Positions 35,001 to 40,254 of a stretch of 64,000 bases of DNA are shown here, piece by piece. The number at the start of each line of letters is the position of its first letter. Within the stretch, counting starts at the first letter, position 1. The stretch is from Labia minor (Eukaryota; Arthropoda; Insecta; Dermaptera; Spongiphoridae): NCBI GenBank assembly GCA_963082975.1, contig OY720348.1, positions 71,697,719 through 71,761,718 on the forward strand, read 5' to 3'. The notes under the pieces were generated by a model, which was given only the letters and a program-made list of their open reading frames with translations, ran no database searches and was not told the origin of the DNA. The position numbers were made by a program, and so were the translations under genes.

Positions 35001-35024
35001 TTTGCAACCGTGGACAGCGTTTGA
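1451..35024 (+). CDS. LEV-10/SOL-1-like five-CUB, LDLa transmembrane protein (suppressor of lurcher protein 1-like)
   Basis: Spliced gene with exons 1451-1628, 8221-8432, 9537-9744, 9829-10037, 11193-11421, 11519-11715, 13645-13873, 14702-14922, 15974-16162, 17597-17723, 18799-18980 and 34687-35024, plus an alternative last exon 27314-27399. All introns are GT-AG and every junction keeps frame, giving about 839 residues after the unplaced start. Domain order is CUB1-5, one LDLa repeat, a transmembrane helix, then a basic Ser/Gly-rich tail. Nematode LEV-10 has this architecture and clusters acetylcholine receptors at neuromuscular junctions; SOL-1 is a related four-CUB auxiliary subunit of AMPA-type glutamate receptors. 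A synaptic receptor-clustering or auxiliary role at the cell surface is inferred from family only. Neto has just two CUB domains, so it fits less well. Introns are long (up to 15.7 kb) and loaded with transposons. Confidence 0.9.
2895..3093 (+). mobile_element. tRNA-derived SINE, copy 1 (truncated)
   Basis: Carries the Pol III B-box-like GGTTCAAGTTCC inside a GGTCCCGGGTTCAAG context, then the shared body (GATCAAGAAAATCAAGGTAAA) and the 3' end GACGTACAAAAGTCAGAG. The 5' head is degraded into an AT repeat, and part of the central hairpin is lost. Shares this layout with copies near 10.8, 26.4, 28.6 and 63.6 kb. Confidence 0.7.
4366..4684. repeat. (AT)n microsatellites
   Basis: Two long pure AT runs, about 4367-4406 and 4647-4684, separated by unique AT-rich sequence. 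Similar long pure AT tracts occur at 5237-5269, 15719-15750, 36110-36147, 37711-37750, 39046-39077, 40212-40252, 49575-49612, 52020-52063, 54739-54793 and 63892-63927. Confidence 0.95.
4740..5210. mobile_element. foldback MITE, GAAACGTCG-family (copy 1)
   Basis: The left arm (TATTATGAAAATTTATTTTC...GGGCTATTTTTCAC) pairs with the right arm, whose reverse complement reads TTATGAAAAGTCATTTTTGG...GATATTTTTCAC. The inner part (TTTTCGGTGCCATTTCCAA, then CTTAGTCTGTGTAACCAAG) matches the elements at 16241-16510 and 54072-54300. It is more diverged than those copies and has no coding capacity. Confidence 0.55.
6210..6590. mobile_element. MITE with GTCGTTGGCCCC terminal inverted repeats
   Basis: Left end AAGTAGGGTAAAGCACACAG followed by TCGTTGGCCCC; right end GGGGCCAACGACTGTATACT then TTACTCTACTT, its inverted counterpart with few mismatches. 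Subterminal 'TTGGCCCC' and 'GGGGCCAA' motifs repeat inward on both sides. Length about 380 bases, no coding capacity, superfamily not assigned. Confidence 0.65.
7140..7240. repeat. poly-A and (AAT)n tract
   Basis: Interrupted A runs from about 7150 to 7198 are followed by about twelve AAT units to 7238. Similar AAT runs occur at 7579-7605, 13059-13089, 16499-16523 and 19975-20008. These tracts generate the many low-complexity open frames seen here, which are not genes. Confidence 0.9.
8585..8730 (+). mobile_element. tRNA-derived SINE (second family)
   Basis: The A-box-like TGGTTTAGTGGTTAGCACG and the B-box-like CGAGTTCGGGCC lie about 30 bases apart, like the internal promoter of a tRNA gene. 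An unrelated body ending in an AATAATAATAATAAATAA tail follows. The acceptor stem does not pair, so it is not a functional tRNA gene. Confidence 0.55.
8802..9116. mobile_element. hAT-type MITE (CAGTGATTCTCAAA ends)
   Basis: Starts CAGTGATTCTCAAA and ends TTTGGGAATCAGTG, inverted repeats matching at 12 of 14 bases. Flanks CATTAAAT and CATTCAAC are a plausible diverged 8-bp target duplication. Length and ends match the non-autonomous hAT style, as does the related element at 36711. Confidence 0.6.
9537..10037 (+). CDS. CUB domain 2 (two exons)
   Basis: Exons 9537-9744 and 9829-10037, split by an 84-base intron. The sequence has Cys-Ser-Phe at the domain start, 'SPTYPGAYPKELSCSY' at the second cysteine, 'HCPFDYVKVFDG' at the third, and 'GTYCG' at the fourth. 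The D-Y-V-K-V-F-D-G stretch is a textbook CUB motif, with acidic residues in the position that binds calcium in many CUB domains. Phase pattern 1-2-1. Confidence 0.95.
10038..11192. other. intron between CUB2 and CUB3
   Basis: Contains an uninterrupted G run near 10425-10437, a SINE at 10797-11078 and AT repeats. No other coding sequence was seen. Confidence 0.85.
10797..11078 (+). mobile_element. tRNA-derived SINE, copy 2
   Basis: Near full length: head with GTTGGTTATCAGTGTTAGCT, B-box region TTTTAAGTCCCGGGCCTGGC, the hairpin GCTACTTGATAAAAAGTAGC, the GATCAAGAAAACCAAGATAA block and the 3' end CAAAAGTCATAGG. Lies between AT-rich microsatellites. Confidence 0.8.
11193..11715 (+). CDS. CUB domain 3 (two exons)
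   Basis: Exons 11193-11421 and 11519-11715, split by a 97-base intron. Cysteines fall in Ser-Glu-Cys-Asp, 'VCRYF', 'CSDGYLKIYLKG' and 'EMCGDE'. The core 'SGFVFSPNYPYPYIPK' is the usual 'SPNYP' turn, and the domain closes with 'GRGFKAKYTFET'. Phase pattern 1-2-1. Confidence 0.95.
11716..13644. other. intron between CUB3 and CUB4
   Basis: Holds a 50-base imperfect tandem duplication at about 12305-12390 (AATATTGGATATCGTA and AATATTGGATATTGTA units), a LINE 3' end at 12781-13060 and an (AAT)n run. The rest is AT-rich without recognisable features. Confidence 0.85.
12781..13060 (-). mobile_element. LINE 3' end, family A (degraded)
   Basis: On the minus strand, frames read 'MARMGEERVKNILVGRPIG', then 'GRPRARSVDNVGKDVREMG' and finally 'NFRVP' before a stop. 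This matches the C-terminal 'GRPRRRWVDNI' block that ends the reverse-transcriptase ORF of a LINE family widespread in arthropods. It is frameshifted and truncated upstream. Its downstream end carries a GATA-rich tail. Confidence 0.7.
13645..14922 (+). CDS. CUB domain 4 (two exons)
   Basis: Exons 13645-13873 and 14702-14922. Visible motifs are 'GEFNSPRYPSNYPSETNCTY', 'CQEDWLEMYNMYRDG' and 'GRYCGM', ending 'GFKARYTFEV'. Cysteines occupy the four standard CUB positions. The 828-base intron is AT-rich without any recognised repeat. The phase 2 internal junction rebuilds a glycine codon. Confidence 0.95.
14923..15973. other. intron between CUB4 and CUB5
   Basis: Includes two perfect TGACGTCA-type octamer contexts at 15239-15247 and 15258-15267, a long AT microsatellite at 15719-15750 and a small TTAA-flanked MITE at 15813-15901. 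Confidence 0.85.
15813..15901. mobile_element. piggyBac-like MITE (TTAA-flanked, 89 bases)
   Basis: Begins TTAACACGTTCCC and ends GGGAACGTGTTAA, a perfect 13-base inverted repeat that includes the TTAA at each end. TTAA target duplication is the hallmark of piggyBac elements. The interior is GC-rich and non-coding. Confidence 0.65.
15974..18980 (+). CDS. CUB domain 5 and LDLa repeat (three exons)
   Basis: Exons 15974-16162, 17597-17723 and 18799-18980. CUB5 starts 'DCGSNLSSSSLEYGVISSPN', has 'TCNWYV', 'GCPAAVVRLW' and 'ELCGEK', and ends 'GFHAVWTEVQDD'. It is split three ways, unlike CUB1-4. The LDLa repeat follows directly: 'DCTQFSCAKSSYCIAERLRC', then 'NCGQDDASDEQN'. It has the D-x-S-D-E calcium-binding end, but its sixth cysteine is split: T from this exon, GT from either alternative last exon. 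Confidence 0.95.
16241..16510. mobile_element. foldback MITE, GAAACGTCG-family (copy 2)
   Basis: Arms of about 80 bases (16241-16321 and 16430-16510) are inverted copies. The inner 32 bases of each arm are identical, from GATTGTTTTCTCGACG through TTTCGGCACCCATTTT on the left. Outer arm parts differ at a few positions. The loop contains TAGGATTCTGGGTCTTAGTC, shared with copies at 4.8 and 54.1 kb. Flanked by ATT and AAT microsatellites. Confidence 0.75.
16861..17480 (-). mobile_element. LINE 3' region, family A (degraded)
   Basis: The minus strand encodes 'KILIYKTIIFLVVLYGCEAW', 'ESRFRVFKNRIL' and 'GPKKDEVTG', matching the end of the reverse-transcriptase ORF of the same LINE family as at 12781-13060 (canonical 'VLYGCETW' and 'GPKRDEVTG'). 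Stops and frameshifts follow, down to a tail near 16861. It is a dead copy. Confidence 0.75.
17724..18798. other. second intron in CUB5
   Basis: AT-rich intron; no repeats or exons recognised beyond short A/T runs. Confidence 0.85.
19134..19557 (+). repeat. 0.4-kb direct repeat, copy A
   Basis: Sequence from TTAAATATTTAGAATTAAGG through ACGCTTTTGACATGCACAG is found again at 23729-24095 in the same orientation, with scattered substitutions and different AT and AAT tract lengths. It is either a duplicated segment or two copies of an unrecognised element. Confidence 0.75.
20011..20690 (+). mobile_element. LINE 3' fragment with restriction-like endonuclease domain, family B
   Basis: A frameshifted plus-strand reading gives 'VAIQDRVIRMRN', 'DDRCRPGEIIETI', then an open stretch from about 20309 to 20515 containing 'NRPDILLINRTSKTAPIIDL' and 'NEKQRKYEELAMEIKK'. 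The R-P-D, I-D-L and K-Y-x-E-L spacing resembles the restriction-like endonuclease after the reverse transcriptase in R2-type LINEs. The 5' part is missing and the adjoining frames are broken. Confidence 0.65.
21585..21655. mobile_element. end fragment of foldback family R3
   Basis: CTCGTAAACTAGAAGAGACC and AAAGTTTATTTGGAATTAAA match the arm of the foldback elements at 31952 and 52785. It stops where the Helentron-like element at 21656 begins, so that element probably inserted into it. Confidence 0.55.
21656..22217 (-). mobile_element. Helentron-associated-like element, copy 1
   Basis: On the minus strand the element starts near TATCGCCAGAGATGG and ends in GCGAGATAGTCGAGTGGAGA then CACTCCAGCTAAT. 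A small hairpin (GAGTG loop CACTC) lies close to the 3' end. The conserved middle includes GAAATTTGGTACACGGGCAT and CTATATATAG. Non-coding. Confidence 0.6.
23228..23711 (-). mobile_element. Helentron-associated-like element, copy 2
   Basis: Shares the body with copy 1 (AAATTCGTAGTTTACTCTCA, TGGTACATGGGCATT). Its terminal hairpin half is cut, and a separate 5' end fragment (CTGGCGAGATAGTAAA) abuts it at 23208-23222, which suggests nested or recombined copies. Confidence 0.6.
23729..24095 (+). repeat. 0.4-kb direct repeat, copy B
   Basis: Second copy of the segment at 19134-19557, including TTTAGAATTAAGGATTTATA and CGCTTTTGACATGCACAG. Shorter, mainly because of AT-tract differences. Confidence 0.75.
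24575..25137 (+). mobile_element. Helentron-associated-like element, copy 3
   Basis: Starts TATCTCGCCAGTATTGCGAT, contains a GT microsatellite and the conserved ATCATGAAATTTGGAATACG block. Ends GAGTCGAGTGAAGACACTCC with the terminal hairpin weakened by a G-to-A change. Opposite orientation to copies 1 and 2. Confidence 0.6.
26415..26690 (+). mobile_element. tRNA-derived SINE, copy 3
   Basis: Near full length: GCGCCACGGGGTGAG head, GGGTTCAAGTTCCGGGCCTG B-box region, the hairpin GCTACTTGATAAAAAGTAGC, the GATCAAGAAAATCAAGGTAA block and the 3' end GACGTACAAAAGTCAGAGG. Bordered on both sides by TA repeats. Confidence 0.8.
27314..27399 (+). CDS. alternative terminal exon: GPI-signal-like tail of the CUB/LDLa protein
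   Basis: Follows a good acceptor (GTTTGTCTTGTCAG). Its first two bases, GT, complete the T left by the exon ending at 18980, restoring the last LDLa cysteine. The next codons give 27 residues, GGGAYGLSAG then PLFPLLLLSLCFRSLFS, and a TGA stop. Small residues followed by a hydrophobic run ending at the C-terminus is the layout of a GPI-attachment signal, though the Arg and the short spacer are imperfect. No cytoplasmic tail follows. The exon is GC-rich within AT-rich intron sequence. Alternatively the product could be secreted, or the tail could be a cryptic exon. Confidence 0.65.
27445..27450 (+). promoter_or_regulatory. candidate poly(A) signal after the alternative exon
   Basis: AATAAA lies about 46 bases beyond the TGA of the 27314-27399 exon. 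In AT-rich DNA this hexamer is common, so it is only supportive. Confidence 0.35.
27451..28565. other. intronic sequence without recognised features
   Basis: AT-rich with a poly-T run near 27800-27823 and a short AT repeat near 27945. No gene or element recognised. Confidence 0.7.
28581..28862 (+). mobile_element. tRNA-derived SINE, copy 4 with target duplication
   Basis: Full family layout, with GGGAGGTAGCGAAGCTGGCT at the A-box position and GGTTCAAGTCC at the B box. It is flanked by an identical 15-base repeat, TATGAGTTATTAATA, at 28566-28580 and 28863-28877. This is the expected signature of target-primed retrotransposition and marks the insertion as fairly recent. The central hairpin is slightly damaged by a deletion. 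Confidence 0.85.
28888..29154. mobile_element. hAT-type MITE with 8-bp target duplication
   Basis: Ends CAGTGGTGCGCAACC and GGTTGCAAACCACTC are imperfect inverted repeats. GTATATAT flanks both sides (28880-28887 and 29155-29162). Internal GCGACCCCCATTTTT and TGGCGACCCTGAAAATTTTT are subterminal inverted repeats. No coding capacity. Confidence 0.75.
30078..30610 (+). mobile_element. deleted mariner element
   Basis: Inverted ends of about 50 bases, CGAGGGTGGGGTGAAAAGTT at the left and its inverted match AACTTTTCACCCCATCCTCG at the right, both flanked by TA. The interior keeps broken transposase coding. 'MSAERVRNILHKPLNMES' and 'EFLRRFITVDET' are recognisable blocks of the mariner N-terminal and first catalytic region. 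Frameshifts interrupt it and the rest is deleted. The right half carries an imperfect duplication of ATTAGAACACCGTTATGA. Confidence 0.85.
31484..31600. repeat. TA/TG-rich microsatellite complex
   Basis: Alternating TATATA, TGTGTG and CACACA runs over about 115 bases, interrupted by short variants. Confidence 0.9.
31952..32427. mobile_element. foldback element, family R3 (copy 1)
   Basis: The two halves are a long imperfect palindrome. Left TTGTACTTTACCAGTGGATT pairs with right AATCCACTGGTAAAGTACAA. Further in, CGAAATGTGCAGCCATTGAG pairs with CTCAATGGCTGCACATTTCG. Arms of about 200 bases with a small AT-rich centre. Second copy at 52785-53270. The open frame across it is not a protein gene. 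Confidence 0.8.
32908..33354. mobile_element. hAT-type element with a nested second element
   Basis: Starts CAGTGGCGGATTAAGG and ends CCTAAATCCGCCCCTG, with TATATATA on both sides as a possible 8-bp target duplication (not decisive inside an AT repeat). GGGCCC blocks sit inside each end. A second CAGGGGTGGGCACACTTGG terminus at 33053 looks like another hAT element inserted within. Two tandem copies of a segment with AAAAAAAGTCGAAAATATTT follow. Confidence 0.65.
33355..34686. other. intronic sequence before the transmembrane exon
   Basis: AT-rich; short AT repeats near 33355-33395 and 34000. GC content rises abruptly from about 34600, just before the exon. No other element recognised. Confidence 0.7.
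34687..35024 (+). CDS. terminal exon: transmembrane helix and cytoplasmic tail
   Basis: Preceded by CACTGTTGGCCCAG. The first two bases, GT, complete the final LDLa cysteine. After Val-Val-Glu-Val-Pro-Val comes a helix, 'NTALILAGVACACFIVALAA', continuing CLCC, then a stop-transfer cluster, HHRKRRRRRRH. The tail is rich in Ser, Gly and Arg and ends Thr-Val-Asp-Ser-Val. The acidic residue at -2 and valine at the end could be a class III PDZ ligand. Membrane-proximal cysteines could be palmitoylated. GC content is far above the surroundings. This predicts a type I membrane protein like LEV-10. Confidence 0.9.
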
Positions 35025-35322
35025 CAGTCACCACGACGGCAGTTACTCACCGAAAGCGCTGTTCATCCGCTTCTGGGAGCAAACAAGCCATCATCACTCA
35101 AGACGATTATTCCTTCTCCGATAAAATCCTTTTAAAAGAGGCAAAAGAAAAAGAAAAAAAAACTTGGAAAATGTCTTCAAGAAGACATAAACCAATCGGA
35201 GAAAAATGATTACAATTTTTAAGTGCTATTTACAAAGCAATGGAATTGAACATTTCAAAGTTAGATGCATTTCCATGGAGAAGACCTACTGTATTTTTTT
35301 ATATCATTTATTAAGAAAACAA

Positions 35323-35328
35323 AATAAA
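35323..35328 (+). promoter_or_regulatory. candidate poly(A) signal of the CUB gene
   Basis: First of several overlapping AATAAA hexamers about 300 bases past the stop codon, followed by an A-rich stretch. The exact cleavage site cannot be set. Confidence 0.4.
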
Positions 35329-35974
35329 AATAAATAAATAAAACAAAAAATGGCACCGCCTTATTATCTACGACATAACAGTCTTTAGGTGAGGATTGCT
35401 CAGATATATATATATATATATATATATATCAATATAGAATAAATAATATAGAGAAACTTTCTATTCTATGAATTCATTAATTAACTTTGAATCGTTCTTT
35501 TCCAATGTTCTGTATTTGCAAAAATAATTTTTAATCCAGTGTGCGCGGTTGAACAAGAAAACAACCATTCGCTCAATGTTTCAATCGCGTTCCTTATACT
35601 TTGCATGTTCATTGACATTGATAGTAACTTTGGCCTATGGAGCTACTCCGAATATATTCATTCATTCATTCATTATAATATATATATATATCAAATTAAT
35701 TTGAAAAATTATTCATTTATTTTTATCCGGGAGATCACTGATCGCACGAGTATCATCTTGGAACTCTTAGATACAAATCTCTCACGCTTTTCTTTCATTT
35801 AATCCCTCAATCATGAGGTAATCAAAATTTGTTCAATATCTCTAAGTGAAATTTATTTTCGATAATTGTAATAAGAAGACAACATTTTTAATTAGAGAAT
35901 AAATAAAAAATATATATATATATAGAGTGGAAATTAAAAAAAAACAACAAAAATAATAATAAATAAATAAAAAC

Positions 35975-36009
<35 letters not shown>

Positions 36010-36105
36010 ATATACATATATATAACTAATAAGTCAAAAATAAAGAAATTGTTACTTTAGCAAGCATAGGATTGTAAGTTGTTAAACTTATGCGTTTTGT
36101 GTAAA

Positions 36106-36149
<44 letters not shown>

Positions 36150-36702
36150 GCACAACCAAAGTGCAAGATAGCTACAAATGTACGTGCGATTCAGTATTTC
36201 TATTATATGTGAATGAATGGAAGCCTAATAGAATTATTCCAGAGTGGGTGTGTCAGTCATATTATCAAATTTGAAAAAAAAACAAAAAAAAAAAATAATA
36301 ATAATAAATAAATAAAAAATGAAAGAATAGATAGCCTAATGGTTTTTTGTAAGTCAAAAGTTAGGATATCCATTCTGACTTAGGCCTAATTTAAGTAGCA
36401 AGGGCGATTCGTTTAGAGGCAATCAGCCCTGATATCGCTAGATAAGGGTATTACCATCTCAGGTCAGTTGGATGAGGCTTATTTATTCCAAGCGATGGTT
36501 TGTAATTTGTATATTGTATATTTTAATTGATTATCACCATCATTCTTTCTTTCTTTCTTTTTTTTTTATTAATGAGTTCTTGAAAAGAGCTTCATTAAAA
36601 AATACAGATGGGCAAATGGATAATTGTTTTTTCAGGAATCCGTTTCCGGTATTCTTTCAACAAAAAAAAATGGGTTGTATCCATTTTCAATCAAGATCAA
36701 AT
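35329..36702. other. intergenic AT-rich sequence
   Basis: Several long AT microsatellites (35405-35430, 35980-36022, 36110-36147). No gene recognised; open frames across it are low-complexity. Confidence 0.75.
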
Positions 36703-36710
36703 CCTTAAAG

Positions 36711-36936
36711 CAGTGATTCTCAACTTTTTTTTTTACCGCGGCACACTTTTAACGGTTTAAAAATTTGGCGGCACACAAAGATAAAGATAAGTGTAAAAGT
36801 TTACCATATTGAAAAAAAGTGGTCCCAAAAACAGTTTAACTTTTATTTTTTAGAACCAAATTGAAAAAATTTAGAAAAAAAGTCGGAAATGTTTAAGAGC
36901 CTCATAATCTCGCGGCACAGTTGTTGAGAATCATTG
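36711..36936. mobile_element. hAT-type MITE with perfect 8-bp target duplication
   Basis: Inverted ends CAGTGATTCTCAAC and GTTGAGAATCATTG, flanked on both sides by CCTTAAAG (36703-36710 and 36937-36944). Subterminal CGCGGCACA motifs are inverted. It is 226 bases long and non-coding. The end sequence is close to that of the element at 8802. Confidence 0.85.
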
Positions 36937-36954
36937 CCTTAAAGAGATTCTTTT

Positions 36955-37129
36955 ATGAAAACACCACATATTTGTATAATTTATTGATTTAATTAAATAA
37001 ACGGACAAAACGCTTAGACTGTTTATTCTGCAGTCGTTATCAAGTGCCGTATGCTTGCACGGACTCAAGCGGACGTTGTACATTTATTTAACTAAATCAA
37101 TAAATTATACAAATATGTGGTGTTTTCAT
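36955..37129. mobile_element. inverted-repeat element with GACTG/CAGTC stem
   Basis: Arms of about 48 bases, starting ATGAAAACACCACATATTTG at the left and ending CAAATATGTGGTGTTTTCAT at the right, differ at about two positions. The interior holds AAAACGCTTAGACTG then CAGTCGTTATCAAGTGC. In reverse complement this resembles TGATAATGACTGTGG...GTCGAAACGTC at 57634-57672. Confidence 0.7.
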
Positions 37130-37707
37130 AAAAATACTTTTAATAATCAAAAAAAACCACTAAAGTTTTAATAAATCTATTCCTATTCCAATCGACAACG
37201 ATATTTCTATCATACAGAGTCTGACTGTATGTCTGTCTTTCTCCTACGCTTCCAGGAGTTACACCAAAACTCTTCATTCTCCATGGCATACCATATCATT
37301 ATGATCTATTAAACATCCATACACCGGGGTTTCGCCAATTTATCTCCCAAACTTTCTCTTTTCCAATGGTTATATAGATTGGACAACTAAATATTCCCAA
37401 AGATGCCAGGAATCGTTTTCTGAAAACGAACCATTTTACCCATCTCTATTTTTTTTTTTTTTTTTTATTTTTTTGAAAAACAAGAGAAAAATTGTGACGT
37501 CGCTGTTTGTTGTTGAGTCAGACGTATATTTTTCTTGTTTTTTTTAATCGTTGCTTCCTTTTTGTTATAGAATAATAGACACCACCCCAAATGTGTCTAC
37601 AAAAACTTCCTTTTTTTACGCCTCTTGACTGTACTTTGCGAAATGTGCTCGAATTTATATATTTTATTCAAAACAATTTTTTAAATGGGGCTAAAAATTA
37701 GACCACC

Positions 37708-37754
<47 letters not shown>

Positions 37755-38243
37755 GAGACCAATTAATCAGTCTCTTGTTGAGTAGCATTTGAATCAAAAA
37801 CAAATTCTTTTCAAAAAAATTTCACTTGTATCATAATAATAATAATATTAACAATAATAATAAAAACAAACCAGACATATTATGTATATAATATATATAT
37901 ATATATATTCATCAATATATATTATATATATGTGTGTTTCCAAGGATACAAGTTTAAAAGAAAAAGAGTCAGAAATTATGGAATGTTATACAATTTATTA
38001 AAAGAATTTAGAGATATTGAAAATATAAAAAACAAAAAACAAAAAAAAAAAAAAAAAAAAACAAAAAACAAAAAAACAAGAAATACAAGAATGGATTTTT
38101 TTCAAAAGAAAATGAAATAAATCAATTTGTTCTGGATTTGTTGTTGTTTTCAAAAACTTACTCTCTAACTCTTTTCTATCTTTCTTTCTTTCTTTCTCTT
38201 TTCTCTCTCTCTCTCTCTCAATCATCAATTGGCATTCTTTCAC
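37130..38243. other. intergenic sequence between convergent genes
   Basis: Contains (AT)n at 37711-37750, poly-A near 38041-38062 and CT-rich runs near 38180-38218. No gene recognised. Confidence 0.75.
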
Positions 38244-38249
38244 TTTATT
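38244..38249 (-). promoter_or_regulatory. candidate poly(A) signal of DPYD
   Basis: AATAAA on the minus strand about 220 bases beyond the DPYD stop codon. Weak evidence in AT-rich sequence. Confidence 0.3.
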
Positions 38250-38470
38250 CAAAAGCATAGAGAAGCCTCATCTTTATGACAATAATTATTTATCCCCATT
38301 GATTATTAACTAATAATTTATAATAATTACTATTACAGATTTTTATGTATTATAGAGTTGATTTTTTGAAATACATTTTCTATTGAAATATTCTATCATT
38401 CCAACTATCTATACTAAAATAGGTTTCCATTTTTTTTTTTTGTTTTTGGATTATTTTCTTTGATTTCATC

Positions 38471-38780
38471 TCAATGGACTGTGATGTAATCAATTTGTGT
38501 TCCTCTCTTGATAAAATGTGGCCTCTCTTTAGGCACCATACTGAAACAGAGAATTCCGTTGATGATGGTGTGTGGTTTTCACATCGAAACAAGCAATTAG
38601 GAATACACCAAGGATTACTCACTTGATACAGTCGATGATCGGACAGACGGAGAGGCACAGTGTACATCCAGTGCAGTCCTCAGTGACCAATGGGATGTGT
38701 GTCTCGGCGTCAAACCGAATCGCTTGGTAGCCGCTGTCGTTACATGCCATATAGCATTTGCCACAATTGATGCACATATC
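38471..38780 (-). CDS. DPYD: DPYD exons 18-19: C-terminal ferredoxin-like 4Fe-4S domain
   Basis: Exon 18 (38780-38623) encodes '[11 protein letters not shown]' and '[12 protein letters not shown]', the two complete C-x2-C-x2-C-x3-C sets (about residues 948-958 and 981-991). In the dimer these carry electrons from FAD to the FMN of the partner subunit. The exon ends in phase 2. Exon 19 (38540-38471) gives '[20 protein letters not shown]' plus Val-His and a stop, the same length as the human tail though diverged in sequence. Confidence 0.95.
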
Positions 38781-39040
38781 CTAAAAACAACAAAAACAAT
38801 AAAATATACCTCATAGGTAGGTTGCGTTCGAGATATGGAACGAAGCCAGAACGCGAGAACATCGAAACCCAACAAATAGATCTCCTCCATTCGAATCAAC
38901 TTAGCGAATACAAAAACAAAAAATACCTCAAAATAAATAAATAAACGCAACACCCCCCCCCCCAAAAAAAAAAAAACCCTCGTATTAAACAGAAAGAGAA
39001 TTTACTTATTGAATTCTCCGTGTTTTTCCAAAATTTGAAC

Positions 39041-39083
<43 letters not shown>

Positions 39084-40209
39084 CATGAAACATAACCTAT
39101 ACTTTATTTATTTATTATTAAAATCATACCAAATACAAAAAAATGAAAAACACAGTATTCATTGTTTCTTGTTGAACATTGTTGTCATCTGTTTATTCTT
39201 ATATTCAACAATATTATATATTAAAAATAAAAAACAAACCTTAATCAATTTCAAAAAAATAAACAAAAAAAAATCAAAAAAAAAATAAATAAATAAATAA
39301 AAATTAATAACTTCAAATAATCAAAACTTTTCAGTAATAAATAAACGAGATTTGGAGAATACGGCCTCAGAAAATTAAAAAAATAAAAAAATAATTTTAA
39401 ACATTTGTTTTCTTTAATAAAATGTACAATATAGAAATCGAAACTTAATTATTATGATTAAATTATCAAAATTATGTAAAAAAAAAAATAAAAGTAGAAT
39501 ATACATTTTTTAAAATATATAACAATTTTCTTTTTTTAATATATGTATTTATTAATCGGAATTCAAAAATTAAAAACAAACAATCAAATAATTAGGTGGA
39601 GTAGAATTTGGGCCCTAAAAACAATATTCCACTCAGGGGTAATAGTTTACGTGGCCATAATTTGAAGGCCCTAAAAATAGTATCATTAAAAAAAAATTAT
39701 ATTAATTTAAAAAACAGAATCAATCAAATTTTTAAATAAATAAATTTTTTATGACTTTCAAGTATATGAAAACGTAAACTAACCTCAGTCCTATTTTGTT
39801 TCAATTGATTTTTCTTTCCACATTTATATAATAACTTTTATAATATTCATATAAAAATATATTTATTAATATTTGTATTTTTTAAGAAATCAGATTAGTT
39901 TTTACAGCTTATAATCAAAAATAATAATAATTATAATAAGAAAAAAATTTTTTTTATTTATATTTTAGGAATCTTTACTAAAATTAATTTAAAATAATTT
40001 AATAGTATTGTTGAATAATTGTTGAATTTTTATTATTAACATTCTTTTAAATATATATTGGTAAATATTAATAAAATAATGTGAATAGATATTAATTATG
40101 GCTATATTAAGTATATATTAATAAAATAATTAAAAAAAAAGAAAGAAATAATAAAATAAATAAATACATTTCATATCTATTTATCTATATATATATTTAT
40201 AAAAAACAA

Positions 40210-40254
<45 letters not shown>

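Noticed and set aside
34716-35034. Minus-strand open frames across the GC-rich transmembrane exon
   Set aside because: They are antisense shadows of a plus-strand exon with correct splice phase, transmembrane helix and stop.
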